The notes: generated by a model from the letters alone, not told the origin. A DNA stretch of 64,000 nucleotides from Azospirillum sp. 412522 (GCF_019805165.1 NZ_RWIJ01000026.1:29413-93412), one strand, 5' to 3'. Positions 1 through 8,956 are shown, numbered from the stretch's first letter. Numbers and translations are program-made.

Positions 1-627
1 CTCCAGACCCTGGCCCTGCGCGCCGGCATGACCACCAAGGCGATGCCGATCCAGGCCATTCGCTACGACGATGCTTCCGGCCGCTTCCTGGACGATTCCG
101 GCCTGCCGATCCGGCATCTGATGAAGCTCTATCCCTGGGACTGGATGATCCGGGAGGAGACCGGCCGCGAACTGGTGGCCGCCGCCGCCCAGGGGCGGAT
201 CCGGATGATCGAGCCGGCCTGGAAGATGGTGATGGCGTCGAAGGGGCTGTTCGCCCTGCTGTGGGAGCTGAACCCCGGCCATCCCAACCTGTTGCAGACC
301 TCGCTCGACCGCACCGGCTTTCCGGCGGGAGCCACGGTGGTGGCGAAGCCGCTGCTCGGCCGCGAGGGCAGCAACGTCAGCATCGCCACCCTCGACGCCG
401 CTGGCTTGCCCATCGGCCAGCCCATCGCCCAGACCGAAGGACCCTATGTCGATGACGGCTGGGTCTATCAGGCCTACACGCCGCTGGCGGAGTCCGACGG
501 CAACCATGCCGTCTTCGGCGTCTGGATGGCCGGCGGCACGGCCTGCGGCCTGGGAATCCGCGAGGACCGGGCGCTCATCACCGGCAACACCAGCCGCTTC
601 GTCCCGCACATGATCGCGTCGGACTGA
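1..627 (+). CDS. Glutathionylspermidine synthase family protein, C-terminal part (5' end outside window)
   Basis: The reading frame is open from base 1 and ends at 627, so only about 208 C-terminal residues are visible. The stretch resembles the ATP-grasp synthetase domain of the GSP_synth family, with the segment KPLLGREGSNV where such ligases hold ATP and magnesium, then a glycine-rich end (MAGGTACGLGIRED). Family members ligate glutathione to spermidine or related amines. Many bacterial homologues are stand-alone and of unproven substrate, so the exact reaction is not claimed. It converges on the nicotinamidase gene, leaving only 12 bp between the two stops. The true start lies upstream of the window. 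Confidence 0.8.
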   Translation, partial: LQTLALRAGMTTKAMPIQAIRYDDASGRFLDDSGLPIRHLMKLYPWDWMIREETGRELVAAAAQGRIRMIEPAWKMVMASKGLFALLWELNPGHPNLLQTSLDRTGFPAGATVVAKPLLGREGSNVSIATLDAAGLPIGQPIAQTEGPYVDDGWVYQAYTPLAESDGNHAVFGVWMAGGTACGLGIREDRALITGNTSRFVPHMIASD

Positions 628-639
628 CGGCGCGGGCGG

Positions 640-1404
640 TCACGCGTTGCGGAAGACAAGCTCGTCGGCGATCACCGCACCGCTCGACTGCATCAGATAC
701 AGCCCGATGTGATGGGCAACCCTCTGCGGGTGGGCGGCGGTGTCGGGCAGGCCAATGCTGCGGGCGGTCTCCAGCGGCAGGTCGTAGGTGGCGCAGCCCG
801 GCTCATACACGACGATCTCGCGCAGCGGCCCGGTCATGCCGTGGTTGCGCGCCGACAGCAGGGCCTGCACCGCCTGGAGCACGCAGATGTCGGTGCAGAT
901 GCCGTCCACCACCAGCGTCTCGACGCCGTTGGCGGCGATCCAGTCGAACAGCCGGTTCCGGCCGGTGGTGAGGTCGGTCGTTCCGACCACGCCGTTGATG
1001 CAGTCCTTGCGCATCAGCGTGACGCCGGGGGCGCCGTCCAGCCAGGACAGCTCCTCGACCAGATTCTCCTCGCCGGTGCCGGCCTCGCAGTGGGGCGGGT
1101 AGGGATATTCGGGCTTGCCCGGCTCATGGGTGTCGAGGAAGACCGCGACGGGATATCCGGCCGAGAGGAACAGCCGGTTGGTGCGGTCGATCTCGGCGAT
1201 CATGCGGGTGACCTGGGCGTTGGCGACCGGCGGCGCCAGATTGCCGCCGCCGATGGCGGCGAACCCGTTCACCGGATCGACGTCGAGCTTTCCAACCCGC
1301 TTGCCGGCCAACGGGACGGCGGTGCTGCGCACCGGCAGTGCGGCGGCGATGGCCTCCAGCGCGGCGGCCGGATCGAAGGCCGGGGTAGCAAGGGTCTCGG
1401 CCAT
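640..1404 (-). CDS. pncA: Nicotinamidase (isochorismatase-like cysteine hydrolase)
   Basis: Hydrolyses nicotinamide to nicotinate, feeding the pncB gene directly upstream. The 254-residue protein carries the expected triad: Asp43 (DVDPVNGF), Lys133 (MRKDC) and Cys174 (GICTDIC). The metal ligands are probably Asp91, His93 and His105 (DTHEPG...PPHC). The frame is open far upstream, but the ATG at 1404 has AGGAGA about 8 nt before it and gives normal family length. It is the last gene of the minus-strand run nadM-nadE-pncB-pncA, 17 bp after pncB, so it is probably co-transcribed. An N-terminal extension of about 35 residues before the first strand is somewhat long. Another amide substrate is possible, but the context argues for nicotinamide. 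Confidence 0.88.
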   Translation of the reverse strand: MAETLATPAFDPAAALEAIAAALPVRSTAVPLAGKRVGKLDVDPVNGFAAIGGGNLAPPVANAQVTRMIAEIDRTNRLFLSAGYPVAVFLDTHEPGKPEYPYPPHCEAGTGEENLVEELSWLDGAPGVTLMRKDCINGVVGTTDLTTGRNRLFDWIAANGVETLVVDGICTDICVLQAVQALLSARNHGMTGPLREIVVYEPGCATYDLPLETARSIGLPDTAAHPQRVAHHIGLYLMQSSGAVIADELVFRNA

Positions 1405-1421
1405 GATGCGTCTCCTATGGT

Positions 1422-2738
1422 TCAGACCAGCACCGGGACGTTGGCGACGCCCTCGGTGCCGAAGATGGCGCGGTAGCGGGCGACCTCGGCTGCCGCCCCG
1501 GTGGCCTTCTCGTAATTGTCGCTGAGCTTCACCGCCTCCTTCCAGGCGCCGTCCACCTCGACCGCCGTCACCTTGCAGACCAGGCTCAGCGGATCGAGAC
1601 CCTGGCCGCTGCGCGGGTGACAGCCGCGGAAATCGGACGTCAGCAGGGTGCCCCAGCCGTAGCCGTCGCGGATGCGGCCGGCGAAGGTCCGGTGGAGCGT
1701 CAGGATGTCCTCGACGTCCAGCCCGTCGCTGAACAGGACGCGCTTCTCCCTGGGATCGCGGCCGTGGCGTTCCAGCCAGCCGATATACTCCTCGCCCGCC
1801 ATTACAGGAGCCTTGCTGTCCACCCGCATGCCGGTCCAGTCCGCCACCCAGTCGGGCGCGTTCCGCAGGAACTGTGTCGATCCGAAGGTGTCGGGCAGGA
1901 ACACCAGCATCGCGCCGCCATAGGTTTCCTGCCACAGCCGCAGCACGTCGTACTGGGCCGCCCGCAGCTCGTCGTCCGTCCGCGCCAGCGCCGCGACCGT
2001 CGTCGGCAACTCGTGCGCGTTGGTGCCGATGGCCTCCAGGTCGTGCTTCATGGCGAGGTGGGTGTTGGAGGTGCCGATGAAGCGCGGGCCGAGTTCCGCC
2101 GCCATCGTCTCCACCACATATTCCTGCCAAAGGAAGCTGTGGCGCCGCCGCGTGCCGAAGTCCGACAGGCTGAGGTCGTCGAGCGGCCGCAGCTTTTCGA
2201 TCTTGTCCCACAGGCGGACCTTGGCGCGGGCGTAGAGAATGTCGAGTTCGGTTTCCGTCATGCTCGCCAGCGCGGCGCGCGTCTTCAGCTCGTTGATGAC
2301 GCTGAGGGCGTAGATCTCCCACATCGTCACCATCGGCCAGGGCCCTTCGAAATCCAGGCGCCACTGGCCGTCCTCCTCCGACAGCCGGTAGTCGGGCAGG
2401 GCGAAATCCTCGGCGAGCCATGCGACGAACTCCGGCCGGAAGATCCCGCGCTGCCCGTAGAAGGTGTTGCCCTGGAGCCAGACCGCTTCGGACCGCTTCA
2501 GGCGCAGCGAGCGTACATTGTCGAGCTGGCGGCGCAGTTCGGCCTCGTCGATGATCCGGGCCAGCTTCACCGAGCGGGTGCGGTTGATCAGGCTGAAGCG
2601 GACCTTCACATTGCGGAAATGCCGCCAGATGAACTGCAGCATCGCCAGCTTGTACCAGTCGGTGTCCAGCAGCGACCGGACGATGAAGTCGGTGGCGAAA
2701 TTATGGTTGTGGGCGCGGCTGCTGAAATTGACGAGCAT
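1422..2738 (-). CDS. pncB: Nicotinate phosphoribosyltransferase
   Basis: Converts nicotinate plus PRPP (with ATP) to nicotinate mononucleotide, the committed step of the Preiss-Handler salvage route. The 438-residue protein has the family N-terminus (LLDTDWYKLAMLQFIW), the FRPEFVAWL region, the central GTSNTHLA...IGTNAHELP segment containing the histidine region phosphorylated in characterised homologues, and a phosphate-binding C-terminal part. Its length matches proteobacterial PncB. It sits between nadE (30 bp upstream) and nicotinamidase (17 bp downstream) on the minus strand, which places substrate supply and use in one operon. Confidence 0.95.
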   Translation of the reverse strand: MLVNFSSRAHNHNFATDFIVRSLLDTDWYKLAMLQFIWRHFRNVKVRFSLINRTRSVKLARIIDEAELRRQLDNVRSLRLKRSEAVWLQGNTFYGQRGIFRPEFVAWLAEDFALPDYRLSEEDGQWRLDFEGPWPMVTMWEIYALSVINELKTRAALASMTETELDILYARAKVRLWDKIEKLRPLDDLSLSDFGTRRRHSFLWQEYVVETMAAELGPRFIGTSNTHLAMKHDLEAIGTNAHELPTTVAALARTDDELRAAQYDVLRLWQETYGGAMLVFLPDTFGSTQFLRNAPDWVADWTGMRVDSKAPVMAGEEYIGWLERHGRDPREKRVLFSDGLDVEDILTLHRTFAGRIRDGYGWGTLLTSDFRGCHPRSGQGLDPLSLVCKVTAVEVDGAWKEAVKLSDNYEKATGAAAEVARYRAIFGTEGVANVPVLV

Positions 2739-2768
2739 GGCTGGAACCTCCTGTTCTGACTGACCGGG

Positions 2769-4481
2769 TCACAGCCCGTAATGGTTGGTGACCGGCAGAC
2801 GCCAGCCCGGCCCGTAGGTCCGTTCGGTGACGACGACGCCCGGCGGACTCTGGTCGCGCTTGTACTGGGCGCGGGCCGTCAGGCGGCCGATGCGCTCGGC
2901 ATAGGCGGTGGAGATCGGCTGGCCGACGGCGGCGCTTGCCAGTTCGGCTGCGCGGTCGGCACCGTTCAGCCCCTCGACCATGGTCGCCAGCACCGCGTCC
3001 AGATGCTCGTAGGCGCCCAGGGCCTGCTCGTCGGTCTGCCCCTCGCGCAGTTCGGCGCTCGGCGGCTTGGCGATGATACGGTCGGGCATCACCGCGCCCT
3101 GCGGGCCGAGCAGGCCGGAGGGCCGGTGCGCGTTGCGCCAGCGCGCCAGACGGAAGACGAGCGTCTTGTAGACGTCCTTCAGCACCGAGTAGCCGCCGCA
3201 CATGTCGCCGTAGAGGGTCGCATAGCCGACGCTCATCTCGCTCTTGTTGCCGGTGCTCAGCACCATCAGCCCGAGCCGGTTGGACAGCGCCATCAAGGTC
3301 ATGCCGCGCGCCCGCGCCTGGACATTCTCGAAGGTCGTGTCGTCCGCCGTCGCCGGCCGGTCTTCGAGGACCGGGGCGAGCATCCTGTCGAAAGCCTCCA
3401 TCGCCGGTGCGATCGGCACGGTCAGCAGCCGGGTCCCGAGCAGGGTGGCGGCCCGTTCGGCATCCTCCATGCTCTCCGCCGAGGTGTAGGGCGACGGCAT
3501 GCGCACCGGCAGCACGCGGTCGGCGCCCAGCGCATCCACCGCGACGGCGGCCGACAGGGCACTGTCGATGCCGCCCGACATGCCGAGCACCACGCCGGGG
3601 AAGCCGTTCTTGTCCACATAGTCGCGCAGGCCCAGAACCAGCGCCCGGTACATGGCCTCCGGCTCGTCCGGATAGCCGTTCGGCAGCATGCCGAGCACGT
3701 CGCCGCGCCGCAGGTCGATTCCGCCGTCCTCGCCGCGCTCCAGCGTGATATCGAACTCGCATTCCCGGAAGCCGGCCTGGGCGATCACCAGCCCGGCCCG
3801 GTCCATCACATAGCTTCCGCCGTCGAACACCAGGCTGTCCTGTCCGCCGACCTGATTGACGTAGAGGACCGGCAGGCCGGTGGCCTTGACCGTGCGCCGG
3901 CCGATGGCGAGGCGGACCGCCTGCTTTCCGCTCCTGAAATGCGAGCCGTTCGGCACGATCAGTACCTCGGCGCCCTCGGCCGCCAGGGCCTGGGCGACCT
4001 TGCCGTGCCAGAAATCCTCGCAGATGGCGATGCCCAGGCGGAAGCCGCGGAAATCGACGGGCGACGGCATCGGGCCGGGGGCGAAGACCCGCTTCTCGTC
4101 ATAGACCTCGTCGTTGGGAAGGGTGTGCTTGAGCACGATCTTCATCGAGCCGTCGGTCTCGATCAGGAAGGCGGCGTTGAAGGGCAGGGCGGCGCCGTCG
4201 AGCGGCCCGCCGACCAGCACCGCCGGTCCGCCGTCGCCCCGCATCTCACCGGCCAGCGCATCGAGCGCGCTGCGGAAATCGCGCCGGAACCCCGGACGCA
4301 GAACCAGATCCTGAAGCGGATAGCCGGTACCGAAACATTCGCTGAACACCAGCAGGTCCGCCTTGCCGCGGTACTGCTCGCGGTGGCGGCGGACGAGGCC
4401 GAAATTGTCCTTGAGCGCGCCGACCGTGGGGTTGGCCTGGACGCAGACGATGCGCAGAGCGGTGGACGGAGTTACAGGCAT
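2769..4481 (-). CDS. nadE: Glutamine-dependent NAD+ synthetase with N-terminal nitrilase-type amidase domain
   Basis: Amidates nicotinate adenine dinucleotide to NAD+, using ammonia released from glutamine. The N-terminal amidase domain (about residues 8-260) shows the Glu48-Lys118-Cys154 triad (FSECF, LKHTLPN, AICEDFW). The C-terminal synthetase domain has the ATP pyrophosphatase P-loop SGGIDSA at 302-308. The 570-residue length fits this fused class. The frame extends 39 codons further upstream, but the ATG at 4481 follows AAAGGAG at ideal spacing and begins MPVTPSTALRIVCVQ, where family members start. It lies 113 bp after nadM and 30 bp before pncB in the NAD salvage operon. Confidence 0.95.
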   Translation of the reverse strand: MPVTPSTALRIVCVQANPTVGALKDNFGLVRRHREQYRGKADLLVFSECFGTGYPLQDLVLRPGFRRDFRSALDALAGEMRGDGGPAVLVGGPLDGAALPFNAAFLIETDGSMKIVLKHTLPNDEVYDEKRVFAPGPMPSPVDFRGFRLGIAICEDFWHGKVAQALAAEGAEVLIVPNGSHFRSGKQAVRLAIGRRTVKATGLPVLYVNQVGGQDSLVFDGGSYVMDRAGLVIAQAGFRECEFDITLERGEDGGIDLRRGDVLGMLPNGYPDEPEAMYRALVLGLRDYVDKNGFPGVVLGMSGGIDSALSAAVAVDALGADRVLPVRMPSPYTSAESMEDAERAATLLGTRLLTVPIAPAMEAFDRMLAPVLEDRPATADDTTFENVQARARGMTLMALSNRLGLMVLSTGNKSEMSVGYATLYGDMCGGYSVLKDVYKTLVFRLARWRNAHRPSGLLGPQGAVMPDRIIAKPPSAELREGQTDEQALGAYEHLDAVLATMVEGLNGADRAAELASAAVGQPISTAYAERIGRLTARAQYKRDQSPPGVVVTERTYGPGWRLPVTNHYGL

Positions 4482-4594
4482 GGCAAAGCTCCTTTGCCGA
4501 ATGCCGCCGGTCTGTCCGGCGGGCTTGGTCGTCATGATGGAATGCGAGGCCGTCCCTGTGAACGGAAGGGAACCGTATCGGACGGGCATCGCAT

Positions 4595-5752
4595 TCAAAT
4601 GCCGGACTGGGCGATCAATGTCTGGATGATGTGGAAATGATCTTCGAACATCTGCTCGGGATCGATTTCGGCGATCGGCATCCAGCGGGCCGACTTGGCG
4701 TCGTCGCCACCGCGCACCTTGGGAAATCCGTCCTCGGTGGCCTTGAGCTGGATGAGGAACGCCTGGGTCACCGTGCGCCCGCGCGTCGAGCGGTAGGGAT
4801 GGTCGAAGATCTGGCTGGCGCGGATGCCGCCCTCCAGGAAGCCGGCGGGAACCTTGAGCCTCGTCTCCTCCCGCAACTCGCGGATCATGGCGTCCTTGAT
4901 CCGCTCACGCTGGCCGACAAAACCGCCGGGAAGGGCCAGCAGGCCGCGTCCAGGCAGGCCCCGGCGTTCGATGAGCAGGACGTGACCGGACAGGACGACC
5001 ACGGCGTCGGCGGTGAGAAAGGTTGGAGGGTAGGGCGCATCGGCCCATCCCGCCCTGTATTTGGCGATGTAGGCGCTTTCCTCCGCCAGCCGCTTGTACT
5101 CGTCGGTGCGCGCGAACTCCGCCATGAAGGCGGCGACATTCGCCGGCAGTGCCTGCTTCCACGCCTCCAGCGCCGCCGCGGCATCGGCGAAATAGGCGTC
5201 ACGGATGGGCGTGGCCGAGATGCCCTGGCAGTTCCCGCTTTCCACGGCGCCCCACTGTGGGAACATGCGCAGGTAATAGCTGCTGTGGTCCTTCGAATGA
5301 CCGATCAGGCCGACCACCGGGGCTGAGCCGTCGGCGGGCCGGTGGTGCTGCACGACCACGCCATGCACGGCGGCCTGGACGTCGCGGATCCATTCCAGAT
5401 CGTTGTAGCGGTCGATGAGGGGAAGCACCGCGATGCGCTCGCGCTCTTCGGGGGAAAAGGCGCCCACTATGCAGGAGCGCACCTCTTCGAAGCGGAAGGG
5501 GTTGCGGTGGCTGCGCGCCTGACGCGAGGACCCGACCAGCACGATCAGATGCCGCCCCAGCGACAGGGCCTGACGCATGACGGCGAGATGGCCAAGATGA
5601 AAGGGGCGGAAGCGGCCGACAAAGACCATGAAATCATAGGCCATGGTGCCTTGGGCACCGGAAGCCATGGTGCCCAAGGCACCAGGGGCCGCGGTCTTCT
5701 TCGGCAACGACAGGACACCGGACTCGCGTCCGGCGACAGTGGCAGAAGTCAT
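4595..5752 (-). CDS. nadM: Bifunctional NMN adenylyltransferase / Nudix hydrolase (NadM-Nudix)
   Basis: The first domain has the nucleotidyltransferase signature GRFRPFHLGH (HxGH at 52-55) and ISATPIR at 178-184. The C-terminal half is a Nudix domain with box GGFVGQRE...RELREET (about 276-298), in which the usual last glycine is arginine. Family members adenylylate NMN, and the Nudix part cleaves ADP-ribose. The ATG at 5752 has AAGGAG 10 nt upstream and gives 385 residues. It also creates an odd 37-residue leader containing a repeated GTM. A second in-frame ATG at 5644 (MAYDFMVFVGRF) would match family starts but has no ribosome site and lies just after a perfect hairpin. First gene of the NAD salvage operon. 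Confidence 0.92.
   Translation of the reverse strand: MTSATVAGRESGVLSLPKKTAAPGALGTMASGAQGTMAYDFMVFVGRFRPFHLGHLAVMRQALSLGRHLIVLVGSSRQARSHRNPFRFEEVRSCIVGAFSPEERERIAVLPLIDRYNDLEWIRDVQAAVHGVVVQHHRPADGSAPVVGLIGHSKDHSSYYLRMFPQWGAVESGNCQGISATPIRDAYFADAAAALEAWKQALPANVAAFMAEFARTDEYKRLAEESAYIAKYRAGWADAPYPPTFLTADAVVVLSGHVLLIERRGLPGRGLLALPGGFVGQRERIKDAMIRELREETRLKVPAGFLEGGIRASQIFDHPYRSTRGRTVTQAFLIQLKATEDGFPKVRGGDDAKSARWMPIAEIDPEQMFEDHFHIIQTLIAQSGI
5645..5683. repeat. Perfect 15-bp inverted repeat (hairpin) inside the 5' part of nadM
   Basis: GGTGCCTTGGGCACC at 5645-5659 and its exact complement GGTGCCCAAGGCACC at 5669-5683 enclose a 9-nt loop; one more A-T pair extends the stem. It encodes the odd GALGTMASGAQGT stretch of the NadM leader and ends next to the alternative ATG at 5644. 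It could be a palindromic insertion read through in frame, or an RNA hairpin in the leader if translation begins at 5644. Confidence 0.75.
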
Positions 5753-6071
5753 GCTCAGCAAGCTCCTTGCTGAAAGAACGCCGCAGTCTATCTGCGGCAC
5801 AAGAACGATACGGCGATGACAGCCCATTCTCAAGTCCCTCCTGCCATCTCTTTAGGAGCAACGCATTTGACAGTGCCGACCTTTTTACATGAGTATACTC
5901 TAAATTAACATATAAGTAAAATTATGGAAAATATAACGCCGTCCGCCTGCACCAATTCTTGAAGGGAGCATCGGGGGTGGGCAAATCGTCCCGCCACTGC
6001 GGAAGAGCTTGACCGGACAGGGCTGCGCGTGATCGATGGCCTCGGCCTTCCGCAACAGGTGGCTCTCCCGC
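5753..6071. other. Divergent intergenic region between nadM and the copper gene set
   Basis: About 320 bp without a convincing gene. An AT-rich patch at 5880-5935 stands out. It holds the perfect palindrome GAGTATACTC (5891-5900), whose TATACT can serve as a -10 box on either strand. TTGACA at 5867-5872 is a consensus -35, but 21 bp from TATACT is longer than normal. The patch probably holds both the nadM and the copper-operon promoters. Whether the palindrome is an operator, for instance of an NAD-responsive repressor, cannot be told from sequence. Confidence 0.4.
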
Positions 6072-6566
6072 ATGGCCCGTCGCCGGACAGTCCCAAGCTC
6101 CCGTGTCACCGCCCGGATCGGCGCTCCCGCCGGCACGGTTGGACGGCGCCATCTGCTGGTGGGCTGGCTTGCCATCCTGGCTCTGCTGATCCAGGTGGCG
6201 GTCCCCGACCTGGCCATGGCGGCACGGGCACGGTTGCCGGCCGGCATCCTCGCCGCCGCGACGGAGGCCGACCATTGCGGTGCTCCCCTACAAGAAGCGC
6301 AGGCCGGCTGGGAGCATGACGCTCCCAGGAGCGTAGCGGGCGATGGCGCACCTGCTGACCATGAACGCCCCGCCGCTCCGGCAATGGAGCACGACGGCCT
6401 CTGCGCCTTCTGTCTCGCCCTCGGCGTCCACGGCCTGGTTCCGGTCACAACCGCCGTCCGGCCGAAGGCCGTTTTCCGCATGGAGTTCGCAGCACCGGCC
6501 AGTACCGTCGTTCGGCCGGCCGACCATTTCCTGACCTGTCTCAATCCCCGCGCTCCACCGGTGTGA
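6072..6566 (+). CDS. DUF2946-like small membrane or periplasmic protein of a copper locus
   Basis: A 164-residue protein with a basic N-terminus, one hydrophobic segment ending PDLAMAARA that could be a signal peptide or anchor, and a C-terminal motif EHDGLCAFCLALGVHG. That CxxC followed by a histidine is typical of small DUF2946-type proteins found beside copper genes. The molecular role is unknown; metal binding by the Cys/His cluster is an inference. The ATG at 6072 has AGGTGG upstream and is preferred over the ATG at 6036, which has no ribosome site. It starts a plus-strand run with the YcnI-like and CopC-CopD genes, 61 bp before the former. A second DUF2946-like gene lies at 12368-12778. 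Confidence 0.6.
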   Translation: MARRRTVPSSRVTARIGAPAGTVGRRHLLVGWLAILALLIQVAVPDLAMAARARLPAGILAAATEADHCGAPLQEAQAGWEHDAPRSVAGDGAPADHERPAAPAMEHDGLCAFCLALGVHGLVPVTTAVRPKAVFRMEFAAPASTVVRPADHFLTCLNPRAPPV

Positions 6567-6627
6567 CGGCCCCTCCCCCATCGTCACCGGACACTCTCCG
6601 GATTGCCAATCCGTTCAGGAGCGCATC

Positions 6628-7161
6628 ATGACCCGCTTCACCTCCCTGGCGCTCGCCGCCGGAACCCTTTGCCTTGCCCTGACCGCCGGCGGCGCCGCGG
6701 CGCACGTCACACTGGAAACCCGCGAGGCGCCAGCGGGAAGCTACTACAAGGCCGTACTGAAGGTCGGCCATGGCTGCGACGGCTCGCCGACCACAGCCAT
6801 CCGCGTCCGCCTGCCCGACGGTGCGGTGCTGGCCAAGCCGATGCCGAAACCGGGCTGGACCCTGGCGACCAAGGAAGGTCCCTATGCCCAGCCTTATGAA
6901 TCGCACGGCCGCAGCATCACCCAGGGTGTCACCGAAATCGCCTGGACCGGCGGCAGCCTGCCCGATTCCTGGTATGATGAATTCGTCTTCCAGGTCGTGC
7001 TGCCCGAACGGCCTGCGGGCACCACCCTTTACATTCCGGTGGTGCAGGAGTGCGAGAAGGGTGCTCACCGGTGGATTGAAATCCCCGAATCCGGCAAATC
7101 GGCGGACGACTATCGTGAGCCGGCCCCAGGCGTCAAGCTGACCGAACCCAAACAGCATTGA
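6628..7161 (+). CDS. YcnI-like (DUF1775) periplasmic copper protein
   Basis: A 177-residue exported protein. After the signal peptide (about 1-25, ending GGAAA) the mature chain starts AHVTLETREAP. In the DUF1775/YcnI family this N-terminal histidine and a nearby conserved tryptophan bind Cu(II). Further family features are KVGHGCDGSPT, the PKPGWTL stretch and a C-terminal VVQECEKGAHRW. AGGAG sits 7 nt before the ATG. It is followed 96 bp later by the CopC-CopD fusion, the usual partner of YcnI domains, so a role in periplasmic copper capture or delivery is likely. Confidence 0.85.
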   Translation: MTRFTSLALAAGTLCLALTAGGAAAHVTLETREAPAGSYYKAVLKVGHGCDGSPTTAIRVRLPDGAVLAKPMPKPGWTLATKEGPYAQPYESHGRSITQGVTEIAWTGGSLPDSWYDEFVFQVVLPERPAGTTLYIPVVQECEKGAHRWIEIPESGKSADDYREPAPGVKLTEPKQH

Positions 7162-7257
7162 GACGCCCCAGGCGCCGGCCGGGGACCTGGGCTGCATGCC
7201 GTGATGACGCGGCATGCAGCTCTTCGATCATGCCCTCTGCGAAAGCGAGACATTTTC

Positions 7258-8925
7258 ATGCGTCCCGAACCCCATCGCACGCTCGCGGTCCCGCAAATCG
7301 TGGCGTTGGTCCTGCTGGTCCTGCTCGCGACCTTCCCCCGGAGCAGCTTGGCCCATGCGGTTCTCATGGAATCGGTTCCGGCTGACGGCGCCAGCCTGAC
7401 CGCCGCGCCCGCATCCGTGACGCTGAGATTCAACGAACCCGTCACCCCCATCCGTGTCCAACTGCTCGACCAGCAGAGACGCGACATGGCCGACCCGCAA
7501 AGCGCGGTGGCGGAGAACGGGAGCGTTCGCCTCGCCCTTCCGCCGGGACTGCCGAACGGCCTCTATGTGGCCAGCTATCGCGTGACCTCCGCAGATGGCC
7601 ATCCCGTCGCCGGCTCCTTCACCTTCGGGATCGGTGTGACGCCGCCAGCCGTGACGGGAGGCCCCCCTGCGGACGACCCGTCGCGTGCCGCCGCCCTGGC
7701 CGGGCTGCTGCTGCGGGCCGTGCATTATGCCGCCCTGCTGGCCGGAACCGGGGGCGGCCTGTTCCTGGTTGTGGTGACGGGACGCTGGGCACCGCTCAAC
7801 GACCGTCTGAAACCCGGTCTCTGCCTGATGCTGCTTGTGGCCGGCCTGACGGGAATGCTGCTGGTGGGGGTGACCGGGATGACGTTGGCGGGCCAACCCC
7901 TCGCCGCCCCGCCGACCGGAGCCGCCTGGAGCACCGGAGCGGCGAGCAGCGTCGGCCTCAGTGCCGGCATCGCCCTGCTGGGCTTGCTATGCTCCGCCTG
8001 CGGCTTGGCACTGGACACCCGCGCCATGGCCGGACCGGCCCTGCTGGTGGCGGGGGCGCTGCTGGGCGCCGCCTCTTTGGCCGCCACCGGTCATGCCGCC
8101 ACGGCCTCTCCCCGGTGGCTGAGCGCGCCGCTCGTCGGCCTGCATGGGGTGATGGCGGCCTACTGGAGCGGGGCGTTGTGGCCGTTGAGCATGGTCCTTC
8201 GCCTGGAGCCGCCGGCCGAGGCGGCAAGGCTGGTCCGTCGCTTCTCGCGCCTGGCGATCGGTGCCGTGGCCCTCCTGGCCGGAGCCGGCATCGTCCTGTC
8301 GGGCATCCAGCTTCGCTCCGTGGAGGCGATCCTGTCCAGCGGCTATGGCCGGCTGTGGGCGTGTAAGATGCTGACCGTTCTGTTCCTGCTCGGGCTGGCG
8401 GCATGGAACAGGCAGTTCCTGACGCCGGCATTCGAGCGCGGGAGCGGCCAAGCCGTCCGGTTCCTGCGGCGCAGCATCGCCGTGGAGATCGCGGCGGCCG
8501 GGATTGTCCTGCTGCTGACGGCGGCCTTCGCCCTGACGCCGCCGCCGCGCGCGATGAACCCAGGCGCGGAAAAGCCGGCAGCCGGGTTTTCTGCCGTCAC
8601 GGTGAAAGGAGGCGTCGTCGCCATTATCGACGTCGTTCCGGCAAAGCCGGGACGCAACGGCGTTCGGCTCCACATCCAGGATGAGGACGGCAAGCCGGTT
8701 TCCGCCCGCGAGGTGACGATGGACTGGGAATTGCCGGTCGCGGGCGTAGCCCCGCTGCGGCACAGCCTGACGACGCTCGGTCCGGGCTTCTTCGCTGACG
8801 ACGACATGACGCTGCCGCTGGCCGGCCAATGGTCGTTGCGTCTCGACATGCTGATCGACGATTTCGACAAGCGGATTTTCCGAACGGAGATTTCGGTCGG
8901 TGAAGCCACTTCGGACCAGAAGTGA
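7258..8925 (+). CDS. CopC-CopD fusion protein (YcnJ-like copper uptake protein)
   Basis: 555 residues. The signal peptide ends PRSSLAHA, so the mature N-terminus carries His33, the histidine that binds Cu(II) in CopC. The CopC domain spans about 33-130 (AVLMESVPADGA, LRFNEPV, YRVTSADGHPVAGSFTF). About eight hydrophobic helices of a CopD domain follow (160-450), then a soluble C-terminal domain of about 100 residues. YcnJ-type fusions take copper into the cytoplasm. An upstream GTG-ATG at 7201 is also in frame but lacks a ribosome site and would bury the signal peptide behind 19 residues. The gene ends the plus-strand copper trio and converges on tonB. Confidence 0.88.
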   Translation: MRPEPHRTLAVPQIVALVLLVLLATFPRSSLAHAVLMESVPADGASLTAAPASVTLRFNEPVTPIRVQLLDQQRRDMADPQSAVAENGSVRLALPPGLPNGLYVASYRVTSADGHPVAGSFTFGIGVTPPAVTGGPPADDPSRAAALAGLLLRAVHYAALLAGTGGGLFLVVVTGRWAPLNDRLKPGLCLMLLVAGLTGMLLVGVTGMTLAGQPLAAPPTGAAWSTGAASSVGLSAGIALLGLLCSACGLALDTRAMAGPALLVAGALLGAASLAATGHAATASPRWLSAPLVGLHGVMAAYWSGALWPLSMVLRLEPPAEAARLVRRFSRLAIGAVALLAGAGIVLSGIQLRSVEAILSSGYGRLWACKMLTVLFLLGLAAWNRQFLTPAFERGSGQAVRFLRRSIAVEIAAAGIVLLLTAAFALTPPPRAMNPGAEKPAAGFSAVTVKGGVVAIIDVVPAKPGRNGVRLHIQDEDGKPVSAREVTMDWELPVAGVAPLRHSLTTLGPGFFADDDMTLPLAGQWSLRLDMLIDDFDKRIFRTEISVGEATSDQK

Positions 8926-8956
8926 AGCGGGAGCAGGCAGTGAAAGGTGGTGCGCC

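Noticed and set aside
2781..4640. A 619-codon plus-strand frame opposite nadE
   Set aside because: Low-complexity His/Arg/Gly translation typical of antisense GC-rich DNA; the minus strand carries complete NAD synthetase motifs.
5900..6544. A 214-codon minus-strand frame opposite the first DUF2946-like gene
   Set aside because: Arg/Ser/Ala-rich shadow without motifs; the plus-strand gene has a CxxC motif, a hydrophobic segment and operon partners.
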